NCBI GenBank assembly: GCA_035352715.1
Contig: DAOPYE010000005.1
Span: 1-51,708 of the forward strand
DNA length: 51,708 bases
From: DAOPYE01 sp035352715
Lineage (GTDB): Bacteria > Acidobacteriota > Holophagae > Holophagales > Holophagaceae
Reading direction: 5' to 3'
Shown here piece by piece: positions 25,131-33,350 of this stretch (positions are counted from its first letter, which is position 1; each line of letters begins with the position of its first letter). A program made the translations under genes and the position numbers. The notes under the pieces were generated by a model. The model saw only the letters and a program-made list of their open reading frames with translations, did not search any database and was not told the origin of the DNA.

Positions 25131-25167
25131 TTCGCGCGATGCGTCTTGTGTGGGCGCATCGCGTGAA
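25131..25167 (+). other. Intercistronic stem-loop between pstS and pstC
   Basis: Bases 25131-25146 pair with 25152-25167 (about 16 bp with G-T pairs; the core 25135-25143/25155-25163 is perfect) around a 5-nt loop. There is no T-run after it. Such elements after the binding-protein gene of an ABC operon usually stabilise that message or cut read-through. Confidence 0.75.
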
Positions 25168-25196
25168 GTGTGAACCCCCCCTTTCTCCGGCTTTCC

Positions 25197-27395
25197 ATGT
25201 CCCATTCCGATAGAACCCTCGCACGGGCGAAACGCCTGGATCGAACGATGAGCTGGGTCATCTCCTTTGGGGGAACGCTCATCATCGCCGCGGTGCTGGG
25301 CATCCTGATCTTCATCACCAAGGAAGCCACGCCTCTGTTCCGCGGTGCCCGCACGAAGGATTTCGCCAAGTTGTCTGTACCTACGAACGGGGCGATTTTC
25401 CTGGATGAAAGCGGCGCTGCCGCCATGACGGTGAGCGCCTCGAACGGCATCCAGACCTTCGCATTGCCCAGCGGCCAAGCGCTGAAATCCGTGGCGGAAG
25501 GCCCCGCCCTTCCCTGGAAGGTGTGCACCTCTCCCGAAGCGTCCGGCCGATTCGCCATCGTCGATGGGAGCGGAAAGCTGGCGCTGGGACAGTTCAAGTG
25601 GGAAAAGCCCAGCGTCGCGACGGACGCGGCCCACTGGGTGCCGTCCATGACTTGGCAGGGTGAGTTGGAAACGGGCCCCGAACTCGACACCCTCTTTCAT
25701 GTACAACCCAGCACCTCCCAGGGGCTGGAAGGGGGTTCCGATCTCAAGATCGCAGGCACGGGCGCCCATGGATTGATCTGGGCCCAAGCCCCCCTGGACC
25801 AGCCCTCCCGATTGGCGTGGAAATCCGTGCCGTTGCCCGACGGGCAGACGCCTTCCGCCGCGCTGTGGAGCAGCGACGCGAGCCTGCTCTACGTGGGCAC
25901 CCGTGAAGGCTTTGTCCATCTCTTTGAATCAGGAGACGAACTGAATCTCCGGGATTCCCTTCGCCTGAGCGAAGGGGTTGCCAGCCTGGGCTTTGCGTTG
26001 GGGCAGACATCCCTTCTGGTGGGTGGAGAAAAGGGCTCGCTGGCGGCGGTCCAGGCGATCAACGTCGAAGGCACGCGCCACCTGCAACTTTTCCATCGGT
26101 TCAAGAGCCTTTCCGGTCCCGTGCTGGGATTCATGCCCTCCTTGCGCGACAAGCGTTTCCTGGCCTGGACATCCACGCAGATCGTTGTGGATCACCTGAC
26201 CACAGAACAGCGCCTGCTGGATCGCCGCGTGATGAATGCCCCTGGCGATGGAAGGCTCCATGCCGCCCTTTCCGCGCGCGGCGGCACCATCGCCACTCTC
26301 TCGGCCCGCGATAGCGAGCAGGGCGCGCTGTCGGCGTGGTCGCTGGATGCGCCCCATCCCGAAGTCAGCTCCCGGATCCTGTGGAACAAGGTTCATTACG
26401 AAGGCTATGCCAAGCCGGAATTCGTTTGGCAGAGCACCGGCGGATCCGATGACTTTGAGCCCAAGCTGAGCCTCGTCCCCCTGGTGTTCGGAACGATCAA
26501 AGGCACGCTCTACGCCATGCTCTTTGCCCTTCCGCTGGCCATTCTGGGGGCGCTCTACACCAGCCAGTTCGCGACGCCGCGTTTCCGAAACACCATCAAG
26601 CCTCTGATCGAAGTCATGGCCGCCCTACCCTCCGTCGTCCTCGGCTTTTTGGCGGGGCTGGTGCTGGCGCCGCTGTTTGAGCGCGCTTCCATCCAGTTGC
26701 TGGTGCTGCCGCTTTCCGTGCTGATGGCGGCGATGGTGATGCTGCCCTTCTGGTCCCTGCTTTCACGGCGCACCCGCACGGCCCTCTCCCAAGGCCGCGA
26801 AGTCATCTGGGTGATCCCCGTGCTGGCACTGGGGCTCCTGATCGCCACACTGGTCGCGCCCTCCTTCGAGCGTGTCTTCCTGCAAGGTGATTTCCGGGCG
26901 TGGCTCCTGCAGCACCACAACATCACCTACGACCAGCGCAACAGCCTGGTGGTGGGATTCGCCATGGGATTCGCGGTCATTCCCATCATCTTCACAATCA
27001 GCGAGGATGCCCTGACGTCTGTGCCAAGATCCCTGACCAGCGCGAGCCTCGCTTGCGGCGCGAGCCCATGGCAGACAGCCTGGCGCGTGGTTCTGCCGAC
27101 GGCGAGCCCCGGCATCTTTTCCGCCGTGATGGTCGGCTTCGGGCGGGCCATCGGCGAGACCATGATCGTCCTCATGGCTACGGGCAACACGCCGGTGATG
27201 GATTGGAATCCCTTCAACGGCATGCGCACTCTGGCGGCCAACATCGCGGTGGAGACGCCGGAAGCGCCCATGCACGGAACGCTGTATCGCGTGCTGTTCT
27301 TCACGGCGCTGCTGCTCTTCGCGCTCACCTTCATCCTCAACACCGTCGCGGAACTGGTGCGCCAGCATCTGCGCAAGCGCTACGAGTCTCTCTGA
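25197..27395 (+). CDS. pstC: Phosphate ABC transporter permease PstC with large extracytoplasmic domain
   Basis: One membrane segment (about 20-40) is followed by an extracytoplasmic domain of about 370 residues with repeated beta strands of WD40/propeller style (GAIFLDESGAAAMTVS, LLYVGTREGFVHLF, TSLLVGGEKGSLAAV). A standard permease part with five or six segments follows; the EAA-type loop is SLACGASPWQTAWRVVLPTASPGI. Ordinary PstC has about 310 residues, this one 732. I chose ATG 25197; GTG 25170, directly after the hairpin, would add nine residues, and neither has a clear ribosome binding site. It overlaps pstA by one base. Confidence 0.87.
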   Translation: MSHSDRTLARAKRLDRTMSWVISFGGTLIIAAVLGILIFITKEATPLFRGARTKDFAKLSVPTNGAIFLDESGAAAMTVSASNGIQTFALPSGQALKSVAEGPALPWKVCTSPEASGRFAIVDGSGKLALGQFKWEKPSVATDAAHWVPSMTWQGELETGPELDTLFHVQPSTSQGLEGGSDLKIAGTGAHGLIWAQAPLDQPSRLAWKSVPLPDGQTPSAALWSSDASLLYVGTREGFVHLFESGDELNLRDSLRLSEGVASLGFALGQTSLLVGGEKGSLAAVQAINVEGTRHLQLFHRFKSLSGPVLGFMPSLRDKRFLAWTSTQIVVDHLTTEQRLLDRRVMNAPGDGRLHAALSARGGTIATLSARDSEQGALSAWSLDAPHPEVSSRILWNKVHYEGYAKPEFVWQSTGGSDDFEPKLSLVPLVFGTIKGTLYAMLFALPLAILGALYTSQFATPRFRNTIKPLIEVMAALPSVVLGFLAGLVLAPLFERASIQLLVLPLSVLMAAMVMLPFWSLLSRRTRTALSQGREVIWVIPVLALGLLIATLVAPSFERVFLQGDFRAWLLQHHNITYDQRNSLVVGFAMGFAVIPIIFTISEDALTSVPRSLTSASLACGASPWQTAWRVVLPTASPGIFSAVMVGFGRAIGETMIVLMATGNTPVMDWNPFNGMRTLAANIAVETPEAPMHGTLYRVLFFTALLLFALTFILNTVAELVRQHLRKRYESL

Positions 27396-29014
27396 TGACA
27401 CGATTCATCGAATGGTGGCGGCGCGGAAGCGCCATGATCTGGACCTCCGGAGCGGTGCTGGCGCTATCCCTGCTCATGATCGGCGGCCTAGTGGGCTACA
27501 TCGCCGTCAAGGGTCTGGCCTTCTTCTGGCCGCATCCCATCGTCGAGTGGACGACGCCGGAAGGCAAAGCCCTGGGCATGATCACGAATCGGGAGGCTGC
27601 CACCACTTCGGAACCGGCCAGGATCCAGATCCATCAAGGGAACCGCGATCTCTTCGGGCAGGATTTCCGCTGGATCAATGATCCCGGCCCTTCCGCCGCC
27701 ATGGCGATGCCCCAGGACGCCGTGCTGGTCGAACGCCTGGAATACGGCCCCTTCATCGGCCGGGTTCAAAGCCTGCGCCGGAATGGCCAGGAAATCACGA
27801 GCCAGGGCTCCGTCATGGATCAAGTCAAGGCGCAACTTCCGCAGGCCCACGCCCTTCGGCTGAAGATCCATGACATCGAGAAGAATGAGGTCGGCGCACT
27901 CAATACGAAGCTCGAGGATCTGCGCCTCAAGCGCCGTGCCCTGGATATCAAGCAGGAGAGCCATGCGGATGTCGCCGCGAGCCGCTTTGCGGAAATCGAT
28001 GCGAAAACTGCTGCGCTCCAGCATCGCTACGACGCACTCCAAGCGCATCTGGAGGCCCTGCGACAACAGGCGGGAAGCCTGACGGTGGTGCTAGCGGCTG
28101 CGGATGGCCAGACCAAGGAACTGCCCCTGGCTTCGATCGTGCGCCTGGTGCCATCAAATTCGCTGGGGATCTTTGGCAAATGCCGAATCTATGTTTCGCG
28201 GCTCTGGGAGTTCATCGCCGATGATCCGCGCGAATCCAATACGGAAGGCGGCATCTTCCCGGCCATTTTCGGCACCGTGATGATGGTGCTGCTGATGTCG
28301 GTGATGGTCGTGCCCTTGGGTGTCCTGGCGGCGCTATTCCTCCGCGAATACGCGAAACAGGGGTGGGTGATCCGCGTGCTGCGCGTGGCGGTGAACAACC
28401 TGGCGGGCGTGCCATCCATCGTCTTTGGCGTCTTCGGTCTGGGCTTCTTCGTCTACGCCGTGGGCGGAACCCTGGATCAACTGTTCTTCTCGGACCGCCT
28501 GCCGACGCCCACCTATGGCACCGGCGGCATCGTCTGGGCCTCGCTGACCCTGGCGCTGCTGACCGTGCCTGTCGTCATTGTCGCGACGGAAGAAGCCCTT
28601 GCCGCCGTGCCGCGCTCGCAGCGTGAAGCCAGCCTCGCGCTGGGTGCGACCAAGTGGCAGACCATCTGGAACGTCGTACTGCCAGGCGCGACACCGGGCA
28701 TCCTCACGGGCTTGATTCTGGCCATGGCCCGTGGCGCGGGCGAAGTGGCCCCTCTGATGCTCACGGGCGTCGTCAAGTTGGCCCCTTCGATGCCGCTCGA
28801 CGGCAGCTTTCCCTTCCTGCACCTGGATCGCAAGTTCATGCACCTGGGCTTCCACATCTATGACGTGGGCTTCCAGAGCCCCAATAGCGAAGCCGCCAAG
28901 CCCATGGTCTTCATGACTGCGCTGCTGCTGCTGCTGATCGTGCTGGTGATGAACCTGTTCGCGCTTCGCCTGCGCAGCCGCTTGAGAGCCCGCATGGGCG
29001 GGAGTACGTTCTGA
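27395..29014 (+). CDS. pstA: Phosphate ABC transporter permease PstA with extended periplasmic region
   Basis: PstA pairs with PstC to form the phosphate channel. The ATG at 27395 shares a base with the pstC stop (TGATG), giving 539 aa against about 290 in E. coli. After the first membrane segment (about 17-40) comes a periplasmic insertion of about 210 residues. Its second half looks like a helical hairpin or coiled coil (LNTKLEDLRLKRRALDIKQE, ALQHRYDALQAHLEALRQQ). The permease core then follows with GVPSIVFGVFGLGFF and the EAA loop SLALGATKWQTIWNVVLPGATPGI. It overlaps pstB by one base. Confidence 0.9.
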   Translation: MTRFIEWWRRGSAMIWTSGAVLALSLLMIGGLVGYIAVKGLAFFWPHPIVEWTTPEGKALGMITNREAATTSEPARIQIHQGNRDLFGQDFRWINDPGPSAAMAMPQDAVLVERLEYGPFIGRVQSLRRNGQEITSQGSVMDQVKAQLPQAHALRLKIHDIEKNEVGALNTKLEDLRLKRRALDIKQESHADVAASRFAEIDAKTAALQHRYDALQAHLEALRQQAGSLTVVLAAADGQTKELPLASIVRLVPSNSLGIFGKCRIYVSRLWEFIADDPRESNTEGGIFPAIFGTVMMVLLMSVMVVPLGVLAALFLREYAKQGWVIRVLRVAVNNLAGVPSIVFGVFGLGFFVYAVGGTLDQLFFSDRLPTPTYGTGGIVWASLTLALLTVPVVIVATEEALAAVPRSQREASLALGATKWQTIWNVVLPGATPGILTGLILAMARGAGEVAPLMLTGVVKLAPSMPLDGSFPFLHLDRKFMHLGFHIYDVGFQSPNSEAAKPMVFMTALLLLLIVLVMNLFALRLRSRLRARMGGSTF

Positions 29015-29919
29015 TGCCCCCTGGAGTTTTGCCGATGGAAATTGATGCCCGACCACCCGTGCCGGAACCGCTGCCGCCGGTTTCTGAGCCTGCGCAGCCC
29101 ATCCACGACGATGGCGCCCATGCGGCAAAGGATTTGCCCCTTACGGACAAGGCGGTGCTGCAGGCCCCTCACGTCCTCAAGGCCGAACAACTCTCCCTCT
29201 TCTATGGCGAGAAGCAGGCCCTGTTCGATATCAACCTCGCGGTGCGGAAGAACACCGTCATGGCGCTGATTGGCCCATCGGGATGCGGCAAGAGCACCCT
29301 GCTCCGCAGCTTCAACCGCATGAACGATCTCATCGGCAATGTGCGCATCGAAGGCCGGGTGCTGCTGGGGGATGAGGATCTTTACGATCCGGGCGTCGAT
29401 GTCATCGCCCTGCGCAAGCGCATGGGCATGGTGTTCCAGAAATCGAACCCCTTCCCCAAAAGCATCTACGAGAATGTGGCCTATGGCCTGCGCATCCAGG
29501 GCGTCCGGGATCGCGCGGTGCTCGACGAGGCCGTGGAGCGAAGCCTGATTGGTTCGGGGCTCTGGGAAGAGGTCAAGGATCGCCTGCATGAAAGCGGGCT
29601 GGGGCTTTCCGGCGGCCAGCAGCAGCGCCTTTGCATCGCGCGCGCGCTGGCGGTGAAACCGGAAGTGATCCTCATGGACGAGCCTTGTTCGGCGCTGGAT
29701 CCCTTGGCGACCAGCCGCATCGAAGAGTTGATTTTCGAGCTGAAGCGCGACTACACCATCGTCATCGTCACCCACAACATGCAGCAGGCCGCACGCGTCA
29801 GCGATTTCACGGCATTCTTCTGGATGGGCAAGCTCATCGAAGTGGGGCTCACGGAAAAACTGTTCACCAATCCACGGGAACGCATGACCGAGGATTACAT
29901 CAGCGGGAGGTTTGGCTAA
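29014..29919 (+). CDS. pstB: Phosphate ABC transporter ATP-binding protein PstB
   Basis: The ATPase of the Pst system. Walker A is GPSGCGKST (87-95), the Q-loop is MVFQKSNPFPKSIYENVAYG, the signature is LSGGQQQRLCIARALA, and Walker B is VILMDEPCSALDP; these sequences are PstB-specific. A Pro-rich tail of about 50 residues precedes the domain, which is unusual. The ATG at 29014 overlaps the pstA stop (TGATG); an ATG at 29035 with GGAG upstream is a possible alternative that would shorten the tail. It overlaps phoU by one base. Confidence 0.95.
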   Translation: MPPGVLPMEIDARPPVPEPLPPVSEPAQPIHDDGAHAAKDLPLTDKAVLQAPHVLKAEQLSLFYGEKQALFDINLAVRKNTVMALIGPSGCGKSTLLRSFNRMNDLIGNVRIEGRVLLGDEDLYDPGVDVIALRKRMGMVFQKSNPFPKSIYENVAYGLRIQGVRDRAVLDEAVERSLIGSGLWEEVKDRLHESGLGLSGGQQQRLCIARALAVKPEVILMDEPCSALDPLATSRIEELIFELKRDYTIVIVTHNMQQAARVSDFTAFFWMGKLIEVGLTEKLFTNPRERMTEDYISGRFG

Positions 29920-30596
29920 TGGGGCGCCATTTCGACAACGAGCTCAGGGATCTCAAGTTCAGCCTGCTGGCGATGGCCGGACAGGTGGAGGAGATGATCG
30001 ACCTGACCCGGAAGGCCCTCAAGGACCGCTCCGATGCGCAGGCCGAACAGGTGGTGAACGCGGATCAGCAGGTAGACGAGATGGAACTGCGCCTCGACCA
30101 GGCCTGCATCGATCTTCTGGCCCTGCGGGCACCCTTTGCCTCGGATCTGCGGTTACTGGCTTCCACCTTGAAGATCGTCCCTGAGTTGGAGCGCATCGGC
30201 GACCATTGCTGCAACATCTGTCGGCGGGCCAAGCTGCTGAATCCCCAGCCCAGCATCCTGGCGGGCGATTGGCTGGAACGCCTGGGCGACGAAACCCACT
30301 CCATGGTTCGCCGCGCAGTGGACGCCTTCGTGAATGGCGACGCGGATCAGGCACGCTCGGTCATCCAGGACGATGACAAGGTCGATGAGCTCTACGGCAC
30401 CATCTATCGGGAGTTGCTGCGCGTCATGCTCGCGGATCCGCTGTGTATCGAGCGGGCCAGCCACCTGATCATCGTCATCAAGAATTGGGAGCGAATCGCC
30501 GACGTGGCCACGAATATCGCCGAAGAGGTGCTCTTCATCCTCGAAGGGGTCAACGTCAAGCACGCCTATCTTCAGGGTCCATCTACTAACGACTGA
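29919..30596 (+). CDS. phoU: Phosphate transport system regulator PhoU
   Basis: PhoU links Pst transport activity to the PhoR/PhoB signal. The 225-residue protein consists of two three-helix bundles with ELRDLKFSLLAMAGQVEEMI, then metal-site-like patterns ELERIGDHCCNI and NWERIADVATNIAEEV, both family hallmarks (E/DxxxD). The ATG overlaps the pstB stop as TAATG, with GGGAGG 8 nt upstream. phoB follows after 185 nt that contain a Pho-box-like repeat. No PhoR gene is in the window. Confidence 0.95.
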   Translation: MGRHFDNELRDLKFSLLAMAGQVEEMIDLTRKALKDRSDAQAEQVVNADQQVDEMELRLDQACIDLLALRAPFASDLRLLASTLKIVPELERIGDHCCNICRRAKLLNPQPSILAGDWLERLGDETHSMVRRAVDAFVNGDADQARSVIQDDDKVDELYGTIYRELLRVMLADPLCIERASHLIIVIKNWERIADVATNIAEEVLFILEGVNVKHAYLQGPSTND

Positions 30597-30633
30597 TGCT
30601 CCAAGGCAGGCTTTCCCCGGGAACCCGAAGACG

Positions 30634-30655
30634 CTTTACAGGTACGCTCATGAAA
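30634..30655 (+). promoter_or_regulatory. Pho-box-like repeat upstream of phoB
   Basis: CTTTACAGGTA (30634-30644) and CGCTCATGAAA (30645-30655) are adjacent 11-nt units; together they keep the CTnTnA and TCAT-AAA parts of the PhoB box. It suggests autoregulation of phoB. Read with the similar repeat before pstS it is more credible than alone. Confidence 0.4.
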
Positions 30656-30676
30656 GGAAAGAACAACATCGAAGGG

Positions 30677-30696
30677 ACCGAAAGCTGTTTTTCGGT
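30677..30696 (+). other. Hairpin in the phoU-phoB intergenic region
   Basis: ACCGAAA (30677-30683) pairs with TTTCGGT (30690-30696) around GCTGTT. It may end the pst transcript weakly or sit in the phoB leader; there is no T-run after it. Confidence 0.4.
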
Positions 30697-30781
30697 GTTG
30701 AATGGTTGAGAGGATGTCTTGGGATTTCCCGGTCTCCTGTCACCCCACGCCGCCGCTGTAAATGTCTGATTCGGAGTATCC

Positions 30782-31489
30782 ATGCCTCACGTTCTGCTGC
30801 TCGAAGATGATGCTGAAATCCGATCTGGCCTGGAACAGCATCTGAAACGAGAGGGGTTCGCGGTCACCTCCTGCGGCAGCGGACGGGAAGCCCTTCGCGC
30901 CCTGAACCAGGGCCACTCGTCAGCGTTGCGCCTGGATGCGGCGCTGCTGGACCTGACGCTCCCCGATATGGACGGGTTGGATGTGCTGCGGGCCATCCGG
31001 GCGGACGCCATGTTGCGCGCCCTGCCCGTCATCCTCGTCACCGCCCGAAGCGAGGAAATCGACCGAGTGCTGGGACTGGAGCTGGGCGCCGACGACTACA
31101 TCTCCAAACCTTATTCCAGCCGGGAATTGGTGGCGAGATTGCGCGCCATCCTGCGCCGGGCCACGTTCATGGAGCAGACGGAGAAGCCCCAGCAGATCAC
31201 CTATGGATCCATCACCGTGGATCTGGACATGCACACCGCACGGGTCCATGGCGAGGTCATGGATCTCACACGCCGAGAATTCGAGCTGCTGGCCTACTTC
31301 CTTCAGAACCCGAAACGGGTGCTGAGCCGAGAAAAGATCCTCCAGCAGGTGTGGGGACTGGAGTACCTCGGCGAAAGCCGCACGATCGACGCCCATGTCC
31401 GAAGGATCCGCGCAAAGCTTGGCGATGCAGCTAATTCCATCGAGACGGTGGTCGGGGTGGGCTACCGGCTGGGCAACGTCGACGCTTAA
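30782..31489 (+). CDS. phoB: PhoB-type response regulator (receiver plus winged helix)
   Basis: The receiver domain (1-125) has the acidic pair D9-D10, phospho-acceptor D57, T87 and K109. The C-terminal OmpR/PhoB winged helix (about 140-235) includes TRREFELLAYFLQNPKRVLSR and SRTIDAHVRRIRAKLG. GGAG lies 5 nt before the ATG. It follows the pst operon, so it is probably the phosphate-starvation regulator that activates pst when phosphorylated. Its kinase PhoR is missing from the neighbourhood. The symbol depends on context, because other OmpR-type regulators look alike. Confidence 0.85.
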   Translation: MPHVLLLEDDAEIRSGLEQHLKREGFAVTSCGSGREALRALNQGHSSALRLDAALLDLTLPDMDGLDVLRAIRADAMLRALPVILVTARSEEIDRVLGLELGADDYISKPYSSRELVARLRAILRRATFMEQTEKPQQITYGSITVDLDMHTARVHGEVMDLTRREFELLAYFLQNPKRVLSREKILQQVWGLEYLGESRTIDAHVRRIRAKLGDAANSIETVVGVGYRLGNVDA

Positions 31490-31507
31490 AAAACAGGATT
31501 TGAGCTT

Positions 31508-31552
31508 CGAAAAACGAGCGCCTGGAGGCACACTGGAGGCGTGTGTTTTTCG
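31508..31552 (+). other. Long RNA hairpin ending at the ribosome binding site of the DUF47 gene
   Basis: Arms 31508-31522 and 31538-31552 pair over 15 positions with one mismatch and two G-T pairs. The outer part is C-G, G-C and five A-T pairs. The 15-nt loop starts a TGGAGGC repeat (31523-31529 and 31534-31540). The last stem base is the first G of the GGGAG site (31552-31556) before the ATG at 31563. It can be the phoB terminator, a leader structure, or both. Confidence 0.7.
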
Positions 31553-31562
31553 GGAGTCGAGC

Positions 31563-32210
31563 ATGTCTCTTAATGCGGTCCTTCGCTGGTTGAAACCCCA
31601 CGAGATGGTCTTCTTTGACCTTCTCGAAGCCTCCGTGAGCAATGCCAACGAAGCGGCCAAGCTCTTCGATCGCGAGATCCGCCTGAATGAACCTTCCCGC
31701 TGGGCCGAGCTGCGGCGGGAAATGAGCGACCTGGAACACAAAGGCGATGAGATCACCCATCGCTTGATCGACCGGCTGGACAAGACCTTCATCACCCCCA
31801 TCGAGCGGGAGGACATCCTGGCCCTCACCCACTCGCTGGATGATGTCGTGGATCTGCTGGATTCCCTGAGCGAACGTCTGGTGCTGTACCGCATCGGCGC
31901 CGTTCCCAACACCATCACGGAGATCAGCTCGATCATCGTCGAGGCTTCCAATGAGCTGGTGTTCCTGATCACCAGCCTGCGCACGATGTCCGATACCAAG
32001 GCCATCCGCCAGCACATCCGCCGCGTCCACTCGCTGGAAAACCAGGCGGATTCGGTCTACCACGCAGCCCTATCCGAGCTGTTCAAGGATCCGAAAGATC
32101 CCATCGAGCTTTTCAAATGGAAAGAGCTCTACGATCAGATCGAGAACACCACGGATCGCATTGAGCTTGTCGCCAAGGTGGTGGGTTCCACTGTCATGCG
32201 CAACGCCTGA
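31563..32210 (+). CDS. DUF47 family PhoU-like protein (PiT partner)
   Basis: This 215-residue helical protein matches the DUF47/YkaA family: FFDLLEASVSNANEAAKLF, ELRREMSDLEHKGDEITHRLIDRLDKTFITPIEREDI, LTHSLDDVVDLLDS and WKELYDQIENTTDRIELVAK. The ExxxD patterns resemble PhoU metal sites. Members are usually encoded next to PiT phosphate transporters and are thought to modulate them; here pit follows after 17 nt. The start has GGGAG 6 nt upstream, partly tied up in the hairpin at 31508-31552. Confidence 0.92.
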   Translation: MSLNAVLRWLKPHEMVFFDLLEASVSNANEAAKLFDREIRLNEPSRWAELRREMSDLEHKGDEITHRLIDRLDKTFITPIEREDILALTHSLDDVVDLLDSLSERLVLYRIGAVPNTITEISSIIVEASNELVFLITSLRTMSDTKAIRQHIRRVHSLENQADSVYHAALSELFKDPKDPIELFKWKELYDQIENTTDRIELVAKVVGSTVMRNA

Positions 32211-32227
32211 TCGAGAGCCGACACACA

Positions 32228-33223
32228 ATGTTTTTCGTCATCTTCATCATCATCGCTCTCGCCCTGCTCTTCGACTACATCAACGGGTTCCACGACACCG
32301 CCAACGCCATCGCGACCGTGGTCTCCACGGGCGTCCTTTCAGCCCGGAACGCCATCATGATGGCGGCCATCCTGAACTTCGGCGGAGCGCTCATGGGCGT
32401 GCGCGTCGCAACCACCATCGCCAAAGGCATCGCGGATTCGCAGTACATCCTGCCGGAAGTCGTGGTGGCGGCCCTGATCGCAGCCATCGTCTGGAACCTG
32501 ATCACCTGGTATCTGGGCATCCCGTCCAGCTCCAGCCATGCCCTGGTCGGAGGACTGGCGGGCGCTGTCGCTGCCCACGCCGGACGCCAGGCCCTTCACA
32601 TGACCAAACTCAAAGAAGTCGGACTCTTCCTGGTCATCTCGCCTCTGGTTGGCTTCATCATCGGCATGATCCTCATCATCGCGATCCTGTGGATCTGCCG
32701 AAGAACAGCCACGAACCGGGTCAATATCGCCTTCCGCAAGCTGCAGCTGCTCTCCGCTGCGGGCATGGCCTTCACGCACGGCACCAATGACGCTCAGAAG
32801 AGCATGGGCATCATCGCCCTGGGTCTGATCCTTACGGGCCATCTGAGTGCCCATGGCAGCCATGTGACCGTTCCGATCTGGGTCAAGTTGAGCTGCGCCA
32901 CCGCCATGGCCCTTGGCACGGCCTCGGGCGGCTGGCGCATCATCAAGACCATGGGCAGCAAGATCGTCAAGCTGCGGCCCATCCACGGCTTTGCGGCAGA
33001 AACCAGTGCCGCGATCGTACTCTTCATAACGGCGCATCTGGGCATCCCCGTTTCCACCACCCACGTCATCAGCGGGTCCATCATGGGCGTTGGTGCCAGC
33101 ATGAATGTCTCCGCCGTGCGCTGGGGCGTGGCGGGCAACATCCTGGTGGCCTGGGTCCTGACCATTCCCGTCAGCGCCCTGATCGCTGCCGGAGCCCTGA
33201 AGCTCATCGCCCCTTTCTTCTGA
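32228..33223 (+). CDS. pit: Inorganic phosphate transporter, PiT family
   Basis: The 331-residue membrane protein has about ten hydrophobic segments and both PiT signatures: DYINGFHDTANAIATVVSTG near the N-terminus and FTHGTNDAQKSMGIIAL in the second half. PiT carriers take up phosphate, often as metal-phosphate, driven by protons or sodium, with lower affinity than Pst. It is co-transcribed with the DUF47 gene and ends in a strong terminator. The pairing with Pst suggests a switch between transporters according to phosphate supply. Confidence 0.95.
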   Translation: MFFVIFIIIALALLFDYINGFHDTANAIATVVSTGVLSARNAIMMAAILNFGGALMGVRVATTIAKGIADSQYILPEVVVAALIAAIVWNLITWYLGIPSSSSHALVGGLAGAVAAHAGRQALHMTKLKEVGLFLVISPLVGFIIGMILIIAILWICRRTATNRVNIAFRKLQLLSAAGMAFTHGTNDAQKSMGIIALGLILTGHLSAHGSHVTVPIWVKLSCATAMALGTASGGWRIIKTMGSKIVKLRPIHGFAAETSAAIVLFITAHLGIPVSTTHVISGSIMGVGASMNVSAVRWGVAGNILVAWVLTIPVSALIAAGALKLIAPFF

Positions 33224-33241
33224 TCCCTGACCTTGCAACCT

Positions 33242-33274
33242 GAGAAGCGGCTCCGATCCCCGGAGCCGCTTCTC
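33242..33274 (+). terminator. Terminator after pit
   Basis: A perfect 14-bp stem (33242-33255 with 33261-33274) closes the loop ATCCC and is followed by GTTGTATT. It lies 18 nt after the pit stop and ends the phosphate island. Confidence 0.88.
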
Positions 33275-33350
33275 GTTGTATTCACGGCGTTTGCACACGG
33301 GCTTCAAGGTGGGGTTACAAGCTTTCGGCACCTTGGGGGTCGGAGGCCGC

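Noticed and set aside
26900..27394. Extension of the pstA frame into pstC
   Set aside because: The extra residues are an Arg/His-rich shadow of pstC; the TGATG overlap gives the natural start.
29631..29918. Extension of the phoU frame into pstB
   Set aside because: Same reason: a shadow of pstB. The TAATG junction with GGGAGG upstream is the start.
30750..30775. CTGTCAC and CTGTAAA words close to the phoB start as a Pho box
   Set aside because: They are 19 nt apart rather than 11 or 22, and lie too near the start codon.
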